Shown here in pieces: positions 57,127-64,000 of a DNA stretch of 64,000 nucleotides (positions are counted from its first letter, which is position 1; every line of letters begins with the position of its first letter). The notes below the pieces were generated by a model, which ran no database searches, was not told the origin of the DNA, and saw only the letters and a list, made by a program, of their open reading frames with translations. Origin of the DNA: Mastigocoleus sp. MO_188.B34. GTDB taxonomy: Bacteria > Cyanobacteriota > Cyanobacteriia > Cyanobacteriales > Nostocaceae. The stretch covers positions 50,194 through 114,193 of the forward strand of contig NZ_JASJDK010000005.1 of the NCBI RefSeq assembly GCF_030065675.1, given 5' to 3'. The translations under genes were made by a program, and so were the position numbers.

Positions 57127-58113
57127 ATGCAAACTCAAATTCTCAAATCAAAATTAGCGACTGTACCATCTCCCCTCAAACCAGGAGACTTACTCCGGGT
57201 AATTGCTCCTAGTGGTGCTTTGCGAGAATTTGGGGATTTTCAAAAGGGGGTGGACATTTGGCGATCGCGCGGTTATCGAGTAGAAATAATTTCTGAGATA
57301 GATCGTACTTGGGGATATCTCGCAGGTAAAGACGAACATCGTCGCAACCATTTAGCAGCAGCATGGGAAGATTCAGAATGTCGAGGTATTCTCTGTGCTA
57401 GAGGTGGTTTTGGTACTACTCGTCTACTGGAAAATTGGACTTGGAGTCTTAGCAACTCAACACAAAAAGATATGACATCTAGGGACGCGTTAGCAGAGCG
57501 TTCCCACAGGAAGTCATATCGCGTCTCTACAGCGAAATGGTTAATTGGGTTTTCTGATATTACCGCTTTATTGTGGAGTCTTTACAAAGAAGGTATTTCT
57601 GGCGTCCATGGTCCTGTATTAATTACTTTGGGAAAAGAACCCCAATGGTCAATTGATCGATTATTTGACTGGGTGGAAGGTCGTCCCCTCAAACCATTGT
57701 CAGGTAATGCTTGGAATGGAGGTATCGCTAAAGGTAATTTGCTTCCAGCCAACCTTACCGTTGCTACACATCTTTTAGGTACCCCAATGCAACCAGATTT
57801 AGAAGGGGTAATTTTAGCGTTCGAAGACGTTACCGAACCACCCTATCGTATTGACAGGATGTTAACCCAATGGCGGATGAGTGGTGCTTTAGCAAAGGTA
57901 AGTGGTATAGCTGTCGGTCGTTTTAGCCAATGCGAAGCACCAGCAAAGAGTTCCAGTTTTAGTGTGGAAGAAGTATTGCGCGATCGCTTGGGAGATTTAA
58001 ATATTCCAATTATTTCCGATTTACCATTTGGTCATGATGGTTGCAATGCAGTTTTACCCGTAGGAGTACCGGTTGAGTTGAATGCAGATACAGGGGTTTT
58101 GAGTTTTGGGTGA
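57127..58113 (+). CDS. S66-family LD-carboxypeptidase with an in-frame repeat insertion
   Basis: Protein of 328 residues. GDLLRVIAPSGALREF starts the N-terminal domain, then ARGGFGTTRLLE, the nucleophile Ser143 in GFSDITALLW, the Glu of LAFEDVTEPPYR, and the His of LPFGHDG, completing the Ser-Glu-His triad. LdcA-type enzymes cut the L,D bond in muropeptides during wall recycling; MccF-like members cleave peptide antibiotics. Residues about 114-135 (DMTSRDALAERSHRKSYRVS) come from a repeat inserted just before the catalytic motif, yet the frame is kept. The enzyme may still work, as the insertion lies in a loop. Confidence 0.87.
   Translation: MQTQILKSKLATVPSPLKPGDLLRVIAPSGALREFGDFQKGVDIWRSRGYRVEIISEIDRTWGYLAGKDEHRRNHLAAAWEDSECRGILCARGGFGTTRLLENWTWSLSNSTQKDMTSRDALAERSHRKSYRVSTAKWLIGFSDITALLWSLYKEGISGVHGPVLITLGKEPQWSIDRLFDWVEGRPLKPLSGNAWNGGIAKGNLLPANLTVATHLLGTPMQPDLEGVILAFEDVTEPPYRIDRMLTQWRMSGALAKVSGIAVGRFSQCEAPAKSSSFSVEEVLRDRLGDLNIPIISDLPFGHDGCNAVLPVGVPVELNADTGVLSFG
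57469..57531. repeat. Composite palindromic repeat inside a coding sequence
   Basis: GATATGAC at 57469 pairs with GTCATATC near 57513. Between them lies AGGGACGCGTTAGCAGAGCG plus TTCCC, itself a near-palindrome, and the block ends GCGTCTCTAC, the arm of the 803-830 palindrome family. Confidence 0.75.
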
Positions 58114-58230
58114 TGGGTAATTGGTAATTGGTAATGGGTAATGGGTAATGGGTAATGGGTAATTGGTAATTGGGGTTACTCCTGACTTCTGACTCCTTAC
58201 TTCTTACTCATTACTCATTACTCATTACTT
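58112..58230. repeat. GGTAATT/GGGTAAT and ATTACTC repeats
   Basis: Tandem GGGTAATGGGTAATGGGTAA and GGTAATTGGTAATTGG are followed by CTTACTCATTACTCATTACT, between the convergent carboxypeptidase and membrane protein genes. Confidence 0.85.
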
Positions 58231-58986
58231 CTGACTTCCAACTCCTGATTCCGGCTTGACTTTTGGTCTAATTCTAAGAGTACAAAACATGATTCCCGGA
58301 ACTATCCCCAACATCAATGCAGTTAATATTTGCTCGCTAAAATAGCTGACCACATTCTGCTTCAACAGAGGAATAATTTCCCTTGCTTGAGCTAGGAACA
58401 ACATAGAAAAACTAATCAGGAAGAATGAAATTGCAGGAACAAACACCCATTTCCAAGCATTAACAGCATACCTGCGTAAAACTAACCATTGGAAAAATCC
58501 CAGCCAAAGACCGGAAATAATATATGCAAGGGTAGATAAAAAACCGTATAAAAATATTTCTTGAGAAGATAATACTCTTTCTAAAGATACAGCTTGAAAA
58601 TAAATATGTTGAACCCAAAGAGCAGAAATATTAGTTGCAACCAACCAACCTAAAGTAGTAGTAATCATCCACCTTCTACCGGATACATATTGGCGTACTA
58701 CCAGTGCTTGATCCGCTCCAAAAATTAAAGCAAAAAGTAAATTACTAACATATTCCCCCCAAACAGATAAAACCGGGTGGGGAAAATTAATTACAGCAGG
58801 TAATAAGTCAACAAAAAATCTTTTTAAAGCAAGGCTAGCTATTCCTCCAACAATCCATCCTAAGACAGTCATTAGAATAAATCGAAAAAAGAAAATTCGT
58901 CTTTTTTGGCGAGGAATTAAAAATTTTCGCGTTCGGCGAATGTTAGTACTAGAAGGTACAGGGTCACTACTATATTCAGTATGCAT
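58225..58986 (-). CDS. Polytopic membrane protein of unknown function
   Basis: Protein of 253 residues. A basic N-terminal tail (RRTRKFLIPRQKRRIFFFRF) is followed by about six hydrophobic helices, among them FILMTVLGWIVGGIASLAL, TTLGWLVATNISALW, FLSTLAYIISGLWLGFFQWLVL and LMLGIVPGIMF. Repeated GW-x-V and W-x-x-W-x-V-L-R patterns resemble a common cyanobacterial membrane family, but I know no function for it. It converges with the carboxypeptidase gene. The ATG looks reasonable; no operon partner. Confidence 0.72.
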   Translation of the reverse strand: MHTEYSSDPVPSSTNIRRTRKFLIPRQKRRIFFFRFILMTVLGWIVGGIASLALKRFFVDLLPAVINFPHPVLSVWGEYVSNLLFALIFGADQALVVRQYVSGRRWMITTTLGWLVATNISALWVQHIYFQAVSLERVLSSQEIFLYGFLSTLAYIISGLWLGFFQWLVLRRYAVNAWKWVFVPAISFFLISFSMLFLAQAREIIPLLKQNVVSYFSEQILTALMLGIVPGIMFCTLRIRPKVKPESGVGSQK

Positions 58987-59168
58987 GCTGTAAGTTGTTT
59001 ATTAATTATTTAAATCTCAATCGATGAAAAACATCAAGGACAAGAAATATGCCATGGTCGCAATCGTACTAATTTAGCAATACTAGATTTAAATATCACT
59101 CTCCGGAGAAGTTAGTTGACGGTTTCAAGTTGACAATTTTTGAGTGCTCTTAAAGGAAAATATTAAAC

Positions 59169-59351
59169 TCAAACATCACAATAACTTCCCTCAAGCTGAT
59201 GAAAAGCATTAATTTTTCTTACGATATCAACTTCATTGAGGGCATTTTTCAAAGTATTTTGCAATGCTTTAAGGGATAAGTGACCATTAGTACCTGTGCT
59301 TGAACTATAATTTACAAACACATAATGTGTGACAAATATAGCTGTTTGCAA
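59169..59351 (-). other. Possible small ORF (60 codons) in the gap before hemE
   Basis: A TTG-started frame encodes a fairly protein-like sequence (HLSLKALQNTLKNALNEVDI...). There is no ribosome-binding site and no known family. It could be a small unknown gene or chance. The rest of the 58987-59512 gap is AT-rich and holds nothing I recognise apart from the hemE promoter region. Confidence 0.22.
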
Positions 59352-59512
59352 GACATTGAGTAAATCATCAGTGGAAAATAACGAGCGAGCAATAACAAAT
59401 CATTAATAAAAATTGGCAAATATCAAATAAAAATTGACAAATAACAAAGTTGATTCCCTGGATGATAAGCTAAAAATTGCAAAAAAAAGAGTCATTTAGG
59501 GTGAAGTATTAA

Positions 59513-60565
59513 ATGGTAGTTTCCTCAACTGTTCCTCATCTCCTGCGGGCTACTCGTGGTGAAGCTTTAGAACGTCCTCCCGTATGGATGATGCGACAGG
59601 CGGGACGATATATGAAAGCTTATAGACAATTAAGAGAAAAATACCCTTCATTTCGCCAACGTTCGGAAATTCCGGAAGTAGCGATTGAAATTTCTTTGCA
59701 ACCTTGGAAAGCTTTTCAGCCAGACGGGGTCATTATGTTTTCTGATATCGTCACCCCCTTACCTGGTTTGGGGATTGAAATGGATATTGCTGAAGGTAAA
59801 GGTCCAGTCATTACTTCGCCTATTCGTACCCAAGCCCAAGTGGATCAATTGTATCCTTTAGAACCGGAAGAATCATTACCTTTTATCAAAACCATTTTAC
59901 AAACCTTGCGTCAAGAAGTTGGCGATAAATCCACAGTTTTAGGTTTTGTCGGTGCTCCTTGGACTTTAGCTGCTTATTCTATTGAAGGTAAGGGTTCTAA
60001 GACCTATTCCACCATTAAAAGCATGGCGTTTTCTGAGCCTTCCATGCTGCATCAGTTCTTAGGAAAAATTGCCGACTCTATTGCTACTTATATTTGTTAT
60101 CAAATTGATTGTGGCGCTCAAGTGGTACAGATGTTTGACTCTTGGGCTGGTCAATTGAGTCCTCAAGATTATGAAACTTTTGCTTTACCATATCAGCAAC
60201 GGGTATTTAAGAAAGTAAAAGAAACCCATCCCGATACACCATTAATTTTGCTAGTGACTGGTAGTGGTGGTTTGCTAGAAAAAATGGCAAAATCAGGTGC
60301 CGACATTATTACCGTAGACTGGTCGGTAGATATGGCTGATGCAAGAAGAAGATTGGGTGCAAACTTAGGAGTTCAAGGAAATCTTGACCCCGGCGTGCTT
60401 TATGGTTCCAAAGAATTTATTCGCGATCGCATTATCGATACTGTTCGCAAAGCCGGTAAGCAGGGACATATCTTGAATTTGGGACATGGTGTTTTACCGG
60501 ATACCCCAGAAGAAAATGTTGCTTATTTCTTTGAAACCGCTAAAAGCTTGAGTGGAGTACATTAA
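59513..60565 (+). CDS. hemE: Uroporphyrinogen decarboxylase
   Basis: TIM-barrel enzyme of 350 residues. [18 protein letters not shown] holds the conserved Arg residues for the substrate carboxylates, with [33 protein letters not shown] and [17 protein letters not shown] at the end. It converts uroporphyrinogen III to coproporphyrinogen III for haem and chlorophyll. It is followed by an SDR oxidoreductase gene on the same strand after 150 bp. Confidence 0.97.
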   Translation: MVVSSTVPHLLRATRGEALERPPVWMMRQAGRYMKAYRQLREKYPSFRQRSEIPEVAIEISLQPWKAFQPDGVIMFSDIVTPLPGLGIEMDIAEGKGPVITSPIRTQAQVDQLYPLEPEESLPFIKTILQTLRQEVGDKSTVLGFVGAPWTLAAYSIEGKGSKTYSTIKSMAFSEPSMLHQFLGKIADSIATYICYQIDCGAQVVQMFDSWAGQLSPQDYETFALPYQQRVFKKVKETHPDTPLILLVTGSGGLLEKMAKSGADIITVDWSVDMADARRRLGANLGVQGNLDPGVLYGSKEFIRDRIIDTVRKAGKQGHILNLGHGVLPDTPEENVAYFFETAKSLSGVH

Positions 60566-60715
60566 TCTTTCCTTGAAATTCAGTTGTCACTCATTACTTT
60601 TTAAGTGTGACTGGTTCAAAGAAAATGAGATTCTTCTCAAATTGTAGTTGTTAGTTGTTGGAATAACCATACAAAATATTTCACAATAACTAACAACAAA
60701 AACAAAACAGTTTTT

Positions 60716-61672
60716 ATGACTCAAAAAAGAATTTTGGTGACCGGTGCGAGTGGTTGTGTTGGTCACTATATTAGCGAAACATTAATTCAAGATACTAATC
60801 ACGAACTATATCTACTTGTAAGAAATCCCCAAAAACTAAAAGTTGATACCCAAGCACGTCCTGGAGTTACAGTAATTCAAGGCGATATGCAAAAAATTGA
60901 TGCTTTCGCCGATTTACTTCCAACTATTGATGTTGCGGTCTTGACTGCAACTGCATGGGGTGGAGAAGGTACTTATGATGTTAATGTCACAAAAACGATT
61001 GAGTTAATAGAACTCTTAGATCCAGAACGCTGCGAACAGGTAATTTATTTCTCTACAGCTAGCGTACTAGATTCCAAAAACCAACCCCTCAAGGAAGCAG
61101 GAGAACTTGGTACAGATTACATTCGTTCTAAATATCAGTGTTTAGAGCAAATGAATCAAGTACCTGTAGCAGATAAAATAACCAAAGTATTTCCGACTTT
61201 TGTTTTGGGAGGCGATCGCAACAAACCATACTCCCATCTCACATCCGGGATTCCTGAAGTTACTAAGTATATCGATTTAATTCGTTTTTTACAGGCTGAT
61301 GGTAGCTTTCACTTCATCCATGGGAAAGATATAGCCACCGTTATCCGACATTTAGTTGAAAATCCTCCGAAAGAAGGGGAACCTCGTTATTTAGTTTTGG
61401 GTCAACAGAGGTTAACAGCTAACCAAGCAGTGGAGGAATTATGCAGCTATTTCGATAAAAAGATTTGGTTCCGCATTCCCCTTTCCCTTCCCTTAGCCAA
61501 TTTATTAATTGCTGTTTTCCGTATTCAAATGGCTGCTTGGGATAGATTTTGTATGAACTATCGACATTTTAGCTATGAGAAAGTTGTGAATCCAACTATT
61601 TTTGGCTTACCCAATTATTGCGCCACCATGGAGGATGTTTTAAAAATTAGTGGAGTTAAAAAACCTACTTAA
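60716..61672 (+). CDS. Extended SDR / NAD(P)-dependent epimerase-like oxidoreductase
   Basis: Protein of 318 residues. The dinucleotide site is RILVTGASGCVGHYISE (GxxGxxG), and the active-site pair is YIRSK (YxxxK) at about 138-142, preceded by FSTAS. The C-terminal part is variable, with FRIQMAAWDRFCMNY near the end. It uses NAD(P)(H) on an unknown substrate, perhaps a sugar or lipid. The upstream gap has complementary arms (TTGTTAGTTGTTG and AACTAACAACAA) that could form a hairpin. Confidence 0.82.
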   Translation: MTQKRILVTGASGCVGHYISETLIQDTNHELYLLVRNPQKLKVDTQARPGVTVIQGDMQKIDAFADLLPTIDVAVLTATAWGGEGTYDVNVTKTIELIELLDPERCEQVIYFSTASVLDSKNQPLKEAGELGTDYIRSKYQCLEQMNQVPVADKITKVFPTFVLGGDRNKPYSHLTSGIPEVTKYIDLIRFLQADGSFHFIHGKDIATVIRHLVENPPKEGEPRYLVLGQQRLTANQAVEELCSYFDKKIWFRIPLSLPLANLLIAVFRIQMAAWDRFCMNYRHFSYEKVVNPTIFGLPNYCATMEDVLKISGVKKPT

Positions 61673-61761
61673 ATTTATTTTTTTGTTTTTTAAGTATCTA
61701 GAATTAATTTTGTAGATATCAACTTCTTTTCAGAAATATACCTTCAGAAATATACATATAT

Positions 61762-61801
61762 GTAGAGACATAAAATATTTCTCATGATTATGTGTCTCTA
61801 C
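61762..61801. repeat. Palindromic repeat, GTAGAGACATAA family
   Basis: GTAGAGACATAA, a 14-base loop and TTATGTGTCTCTAC form a hairpin with one bulged base. The outer arm GTAGAGAC is shared with the palindrome at 803-830. Confidence 0.75.
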
Positions 61802-61835
61802 GTTATGCTGTATCTATAAGACCAATAAGTGAACT

Positions 61836-62040
61836 AAAAAATATTCTCTTGCCGCCTGACACACTATTATTTACTAATATAAGGGCGGTGCGTGACGGCA
61901 CGGTGATAAAGGTGACCTGAAAAAATATTCTCTTGCGCGCCTAACACACTATTATTTACCAATATAAGGGCGGTGCGTGACGGCGCGGTAATGAAGGTGA
62001 CCTGAAAAAATATTCTCTTGCGCGCCTAACACACCCTACA
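61836..62040. repeat. 84/85-bp tandem repeat, about 2.4 copies
   Basis: The unit starts AAAAAATATTCTCTTG and contains CACACTATTATTTAC, AATATAAGGGCGGTGCGTGA and AGGTGACCTG. Copies start at 61836, 61920 and 62005, the last partial (ending CTAACACACCCTACAA). Differences are few, so the duplication is recent. The surrounding 61673-62415 gap has no gene; its last part is very AT-rich with AAAATTAAAATTC-type repeats. Confidence 0.88.
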
Positions 62041-62415
62041 ATAATTTTACTTATGACTCATAACTAATTTCTAAAAATTAGATATATGAATGATAGACAA
62101 CATTATATTATTTTTATCCAAAAAAAATAGCACCAAAAAATATATTAAGTGCTAACATAAATAAAAATTACTAAGTATTTGTAATATTCATGATTTGTTA
62201 AGATTAAATCTGTAAAATTAAAGTTCATAAAATTAAAATTCGTAAAATTAAAATTTATAATACTGAAAATTATGATACTAAATGATTTCGATACTTCAAC
62301 TATTTATATTTTTTTGAAATAGATAAGTTATATTCACTAAAAATAAATTCCATAGAAGTAAAGAATCTTAGAAGCAAATATTAAAACGTAAAGTGTGGGG
62401 AGTTAAAGAATTCTG

Positions 62416-63996
62416 ATGCGAATTTTATTAGTGTATCCTCTATTTCCCAAAACCTTTTGGTCCTATGAAAAGATTCTAGATTTAGTTGACCGCAAAGTTT
62501 TATTACCACCTTTGGGTTTGGTAACAGTAGCTGCAATTTTGCCCCAGGAGTGGGAATTTAAGTTAGTAGATCGTAATATTCGTTCGGTAACAGAAGAAGA
62601 ATGGGCTTGGGCAGATATAGTAATTTTATCTGCAATGATTGTGCAAAAGCAGGATTTACTCGACCAAATCAAAGAAGCCAAAAGCCATGGTAAATTAGTT
62701 GCGGTTGGTGGTCCTTATCCAACTTCCGTACCCCAAGAAGCTCAAAAAGTAGGAGCAGATTTTCTCATTCTCGATGAAGGGGAAATCACCCTACCAATGT
62801 TTATTCAAGCAGTCCAAGAAGGTAAAACATCGGGGGTTTTCCGTGCTACAGAGAAACCAGATGTGACTACCACACCCATACCCCGGTTTGATTTACTAGA
62901 ATTTGACGCTTATGACATGATGTCGGTGCAGTTTTCCCGTGGTTGTCCCTTCCAGTGCGAATTCTGCGACATTATTGTCCTATATGGACGCAAACCGCGA
63001 ACTAAAACCCCCGCACAACTCCTTGCAGAATTGGATCGTCTCTACGAATTAGGTTGGCGACGTGGTGTGTTTATGGTGGATGATAACTTTATTGGTAATA
63101 AACGCAACGTTAAGTTATTACTCAAAGAGTTAAAGGTATGGATGGCTGAGCATGAATATCCTTTCCGCTTTGATACAGAAGCATCAGTTGACTTAGCACA
63201 AGATCCAGAACTGATGGAATTAATGGTTGAATGTGGCTTTGCTGCTGTATTTTTAGGAATTGAAACACCAGACGAAGATAGTTTACAGTTAACTAAAAAA
63301 TTTCAAAATACCCGTAGTTCTCTTACCGATGCGGTACAAACCATTATTAAAGCTGGTTTGCGTCCAATGGCTGGATTTATCATTGGGTTTGATAATGAGA
63401 AAAGCGGAGCAGGCGATCGCATTGTTCGTTTTGCAGAACAAGCAGCAATTCCCTCCACAACCTTCGCCATGTTACAAGCACTTCCCAATACTGCACTTTG
63501 GCATCGTTTGAGCAAAGAGGGAAGACTACGCAGCGAAAAAGATGGTAATATCAACCAGACAACTTTAATGAATTTTATACCTACCCGTCCCCTAGAAGAT
63601 ATTGGTAGGGAATACATTGAAGCATTTTGTAAGCTGTACGATCCAGTAAATTATTTAGATCGTACCTATCGTTGTTTTTTGATGATGGGCAAACCAAGCT
63701 GGAAAGCACCAGCCAAGATGCCAGAATGGAAAGTAGTGAAAGCATTTTTGATTATTCTTTGGCGACAAGGTGTCAAGCGTCCAACTCGCTGGAAATTTTG
63801 GCATCATTTATTTAGTATTCTGAAGCATAATCCAGGAGTTGCGGAACATTACCTTGCAACCTGCGCTCATAACGAACATTTCTTGGAATATCGTCAAATA
63901 GTGCGCGAGCAAATAGAATCTCAACTAACTGAATATTTGGCGCAAGGTGTGGAAAAACCATATGTTGCACCTGCGAAAGCTAAAGCAGTAGTTTAG
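62416..63996 (+). CDS. B12-binding domain radical SAM protein (DUF4070 type)
   Basis: Protein of 526 residues, ending four bases before the window edge. The N-terminal cobalamin-binding-like Rossmann domain (about 1-150, starting MRILLVYPLFPKTFWSYEKI) is followed by a radical SAM barrel with the 4Fe-4S motif CPFQCEFCD (Cys177, 181, 184), VFMVDDNFIGNKRN, EASVDLA and FLGIETPDEDSL, then a C-terminal DUF4070-like region. Such enzymes catalyse methylation or other radical chemistry; the substrate here is unknown. The cobalamin motif DxHxxG is not obvious, so B12 dependence is unproven. Confidence 0.87.
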   Translation: MRILLVYPLFPKTFWSYEKILDLVDRKVLLPPLGLVTVAAILPQEWEFKLVDRNIRSVTEEEWAWADIVILSAMIVQKQDLLDQIKEAKSHGKLVAVGGPYPTSVPQEAQKVGADFLILDEGEITLPMFIQAVQEGKTSGVFRATEKPDVTTTPIPRFDLLEFDAYDMMSVQFSRGCPFQCEFCDIIVLYGRKPRTKTPAQLLAELDRLYELGWRRGVFMVDDNFIGNKRNVKLLLKELKVWMAEHEYPFRFDTEASVDLAQDPELMELMVECGFAAVFLGIETPDEDSLQLTKKFQNTRSSLTDAVQTIIKAGLRPMAGFIIGFDNEKSGAGDRIVRFAEQAAIPSTTFAMLQALPNTALWHRLSKEGRLRSEKDGNINQTTLMNFIPTRPLEDIGREYIEAFCKLYDPVNYLDRTYRCFLMMGKPSWKAPAKMPEWKVVKAFLIILWRQGVKRPTRWKFWHHLFSILKHNPGVAEHYLATCAHNEHFLEYRQIVREQIESQLTEYLAQGVEKPYVAPAKAKAVV

Positions 63997-64000
63997 TTGT

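Noticed and set aside
61836..62040. Long tandem repeat as a CRISPR array
   Set aside because: The repeated unit is 84/85 bp without variable spacers.
1..64000. tRNA, rRNA or riboswitch genes
   Set aside because: I found no T-loop/anticodon-like cloverleaf or known riboswitch core by eye; a covariance-model search would be needed to be sure.

Overview
The window comes from a cyanobacterium, most likely a filamentous Nostocales-type species. This rests on petG of the cytochrome b6f complex, cytochrome cM, a ClpC of plant/cyanobacterial type, the dnaK3-dnaJ3 pair, several cyanobacteria-only families (DUF3370, DUF1825, DUF3143), many GCGATCGC (HIP1) octamers, and abundant short heptanucleotide repeats and palindromic repeats between genes. 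The DNA is AT-rich (roughly 40% GC by eye), with small GC-rich islands made only of repeats. It looks like ordinary chromosome. I found no rRNA, tRNA, CRISPR array, transposase, prophage or plasmid replication gene.

Layout. 1-10.6 kb: a cut-off hypothetical gene; the cyanobacterial 2-oxoglutarate decarboxylase / succinic semialdehyde dehydrogenase pair that closes the TCA cycle; a secreted basic protein; two transporters; a PH-domain membrane protein. 11-17 kb: an ABC exporter, a PEP-CTERM protein, a GNAT acetyltransferase, a RuBisCO-like protein, and the divergent cytM/petG pair (petG is only 37 codons). 17-28 kb: rsmD, hisH, a C15-like peptidase, DUF3370, DUF3179 and M28 peptidase genes, then dnaK3, dnaJ3, a membrane J-protein and DUF3143. 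28-35.4 kb: lysA-cdaA-uppS (lysine and cell-wall precursor supply together with c-di-AMP synthesis), rimI and clpC. 35.5-45 kb: a histidine kinase lacking its sensory part, lepB, a ComEA-like/NINE pair, DUF1825, a class A PBP, tyrS, pyrF and a secreted hypothetical.

45-64 kb: a TetR-type regulator with a degenerate tyrosine-recombinase-like C-terminus, divergent from an acyl-lipid desaturase with two matching inverted-repeat operators between them; an RCK-TM-RCK channel-like protein; a Ser/Thr kinase-RDD fusion next to a second RDD protein; an RTX repeat protein; a family 4 glycosyltransferase; an S66 carboxypeptidase whose gene contains an in-frame repeat insertion; hemE; an SDR oxidoreductase; and a B12-binding radical SAM protein that ends at the window edge.

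Most genes are housekeeping or conserved cyanobacterial genes. No clearly new multi-gene system stands out. The best leads are the TetR/recombinase-like fusion with its paired operators, the RuBisCO-like protein, the kinase/RDD gene pair, the channel with an altered filter, and the repeat biology: a paired MITE-like element, a palindrome family, and repeat insertion into a coding sequence.
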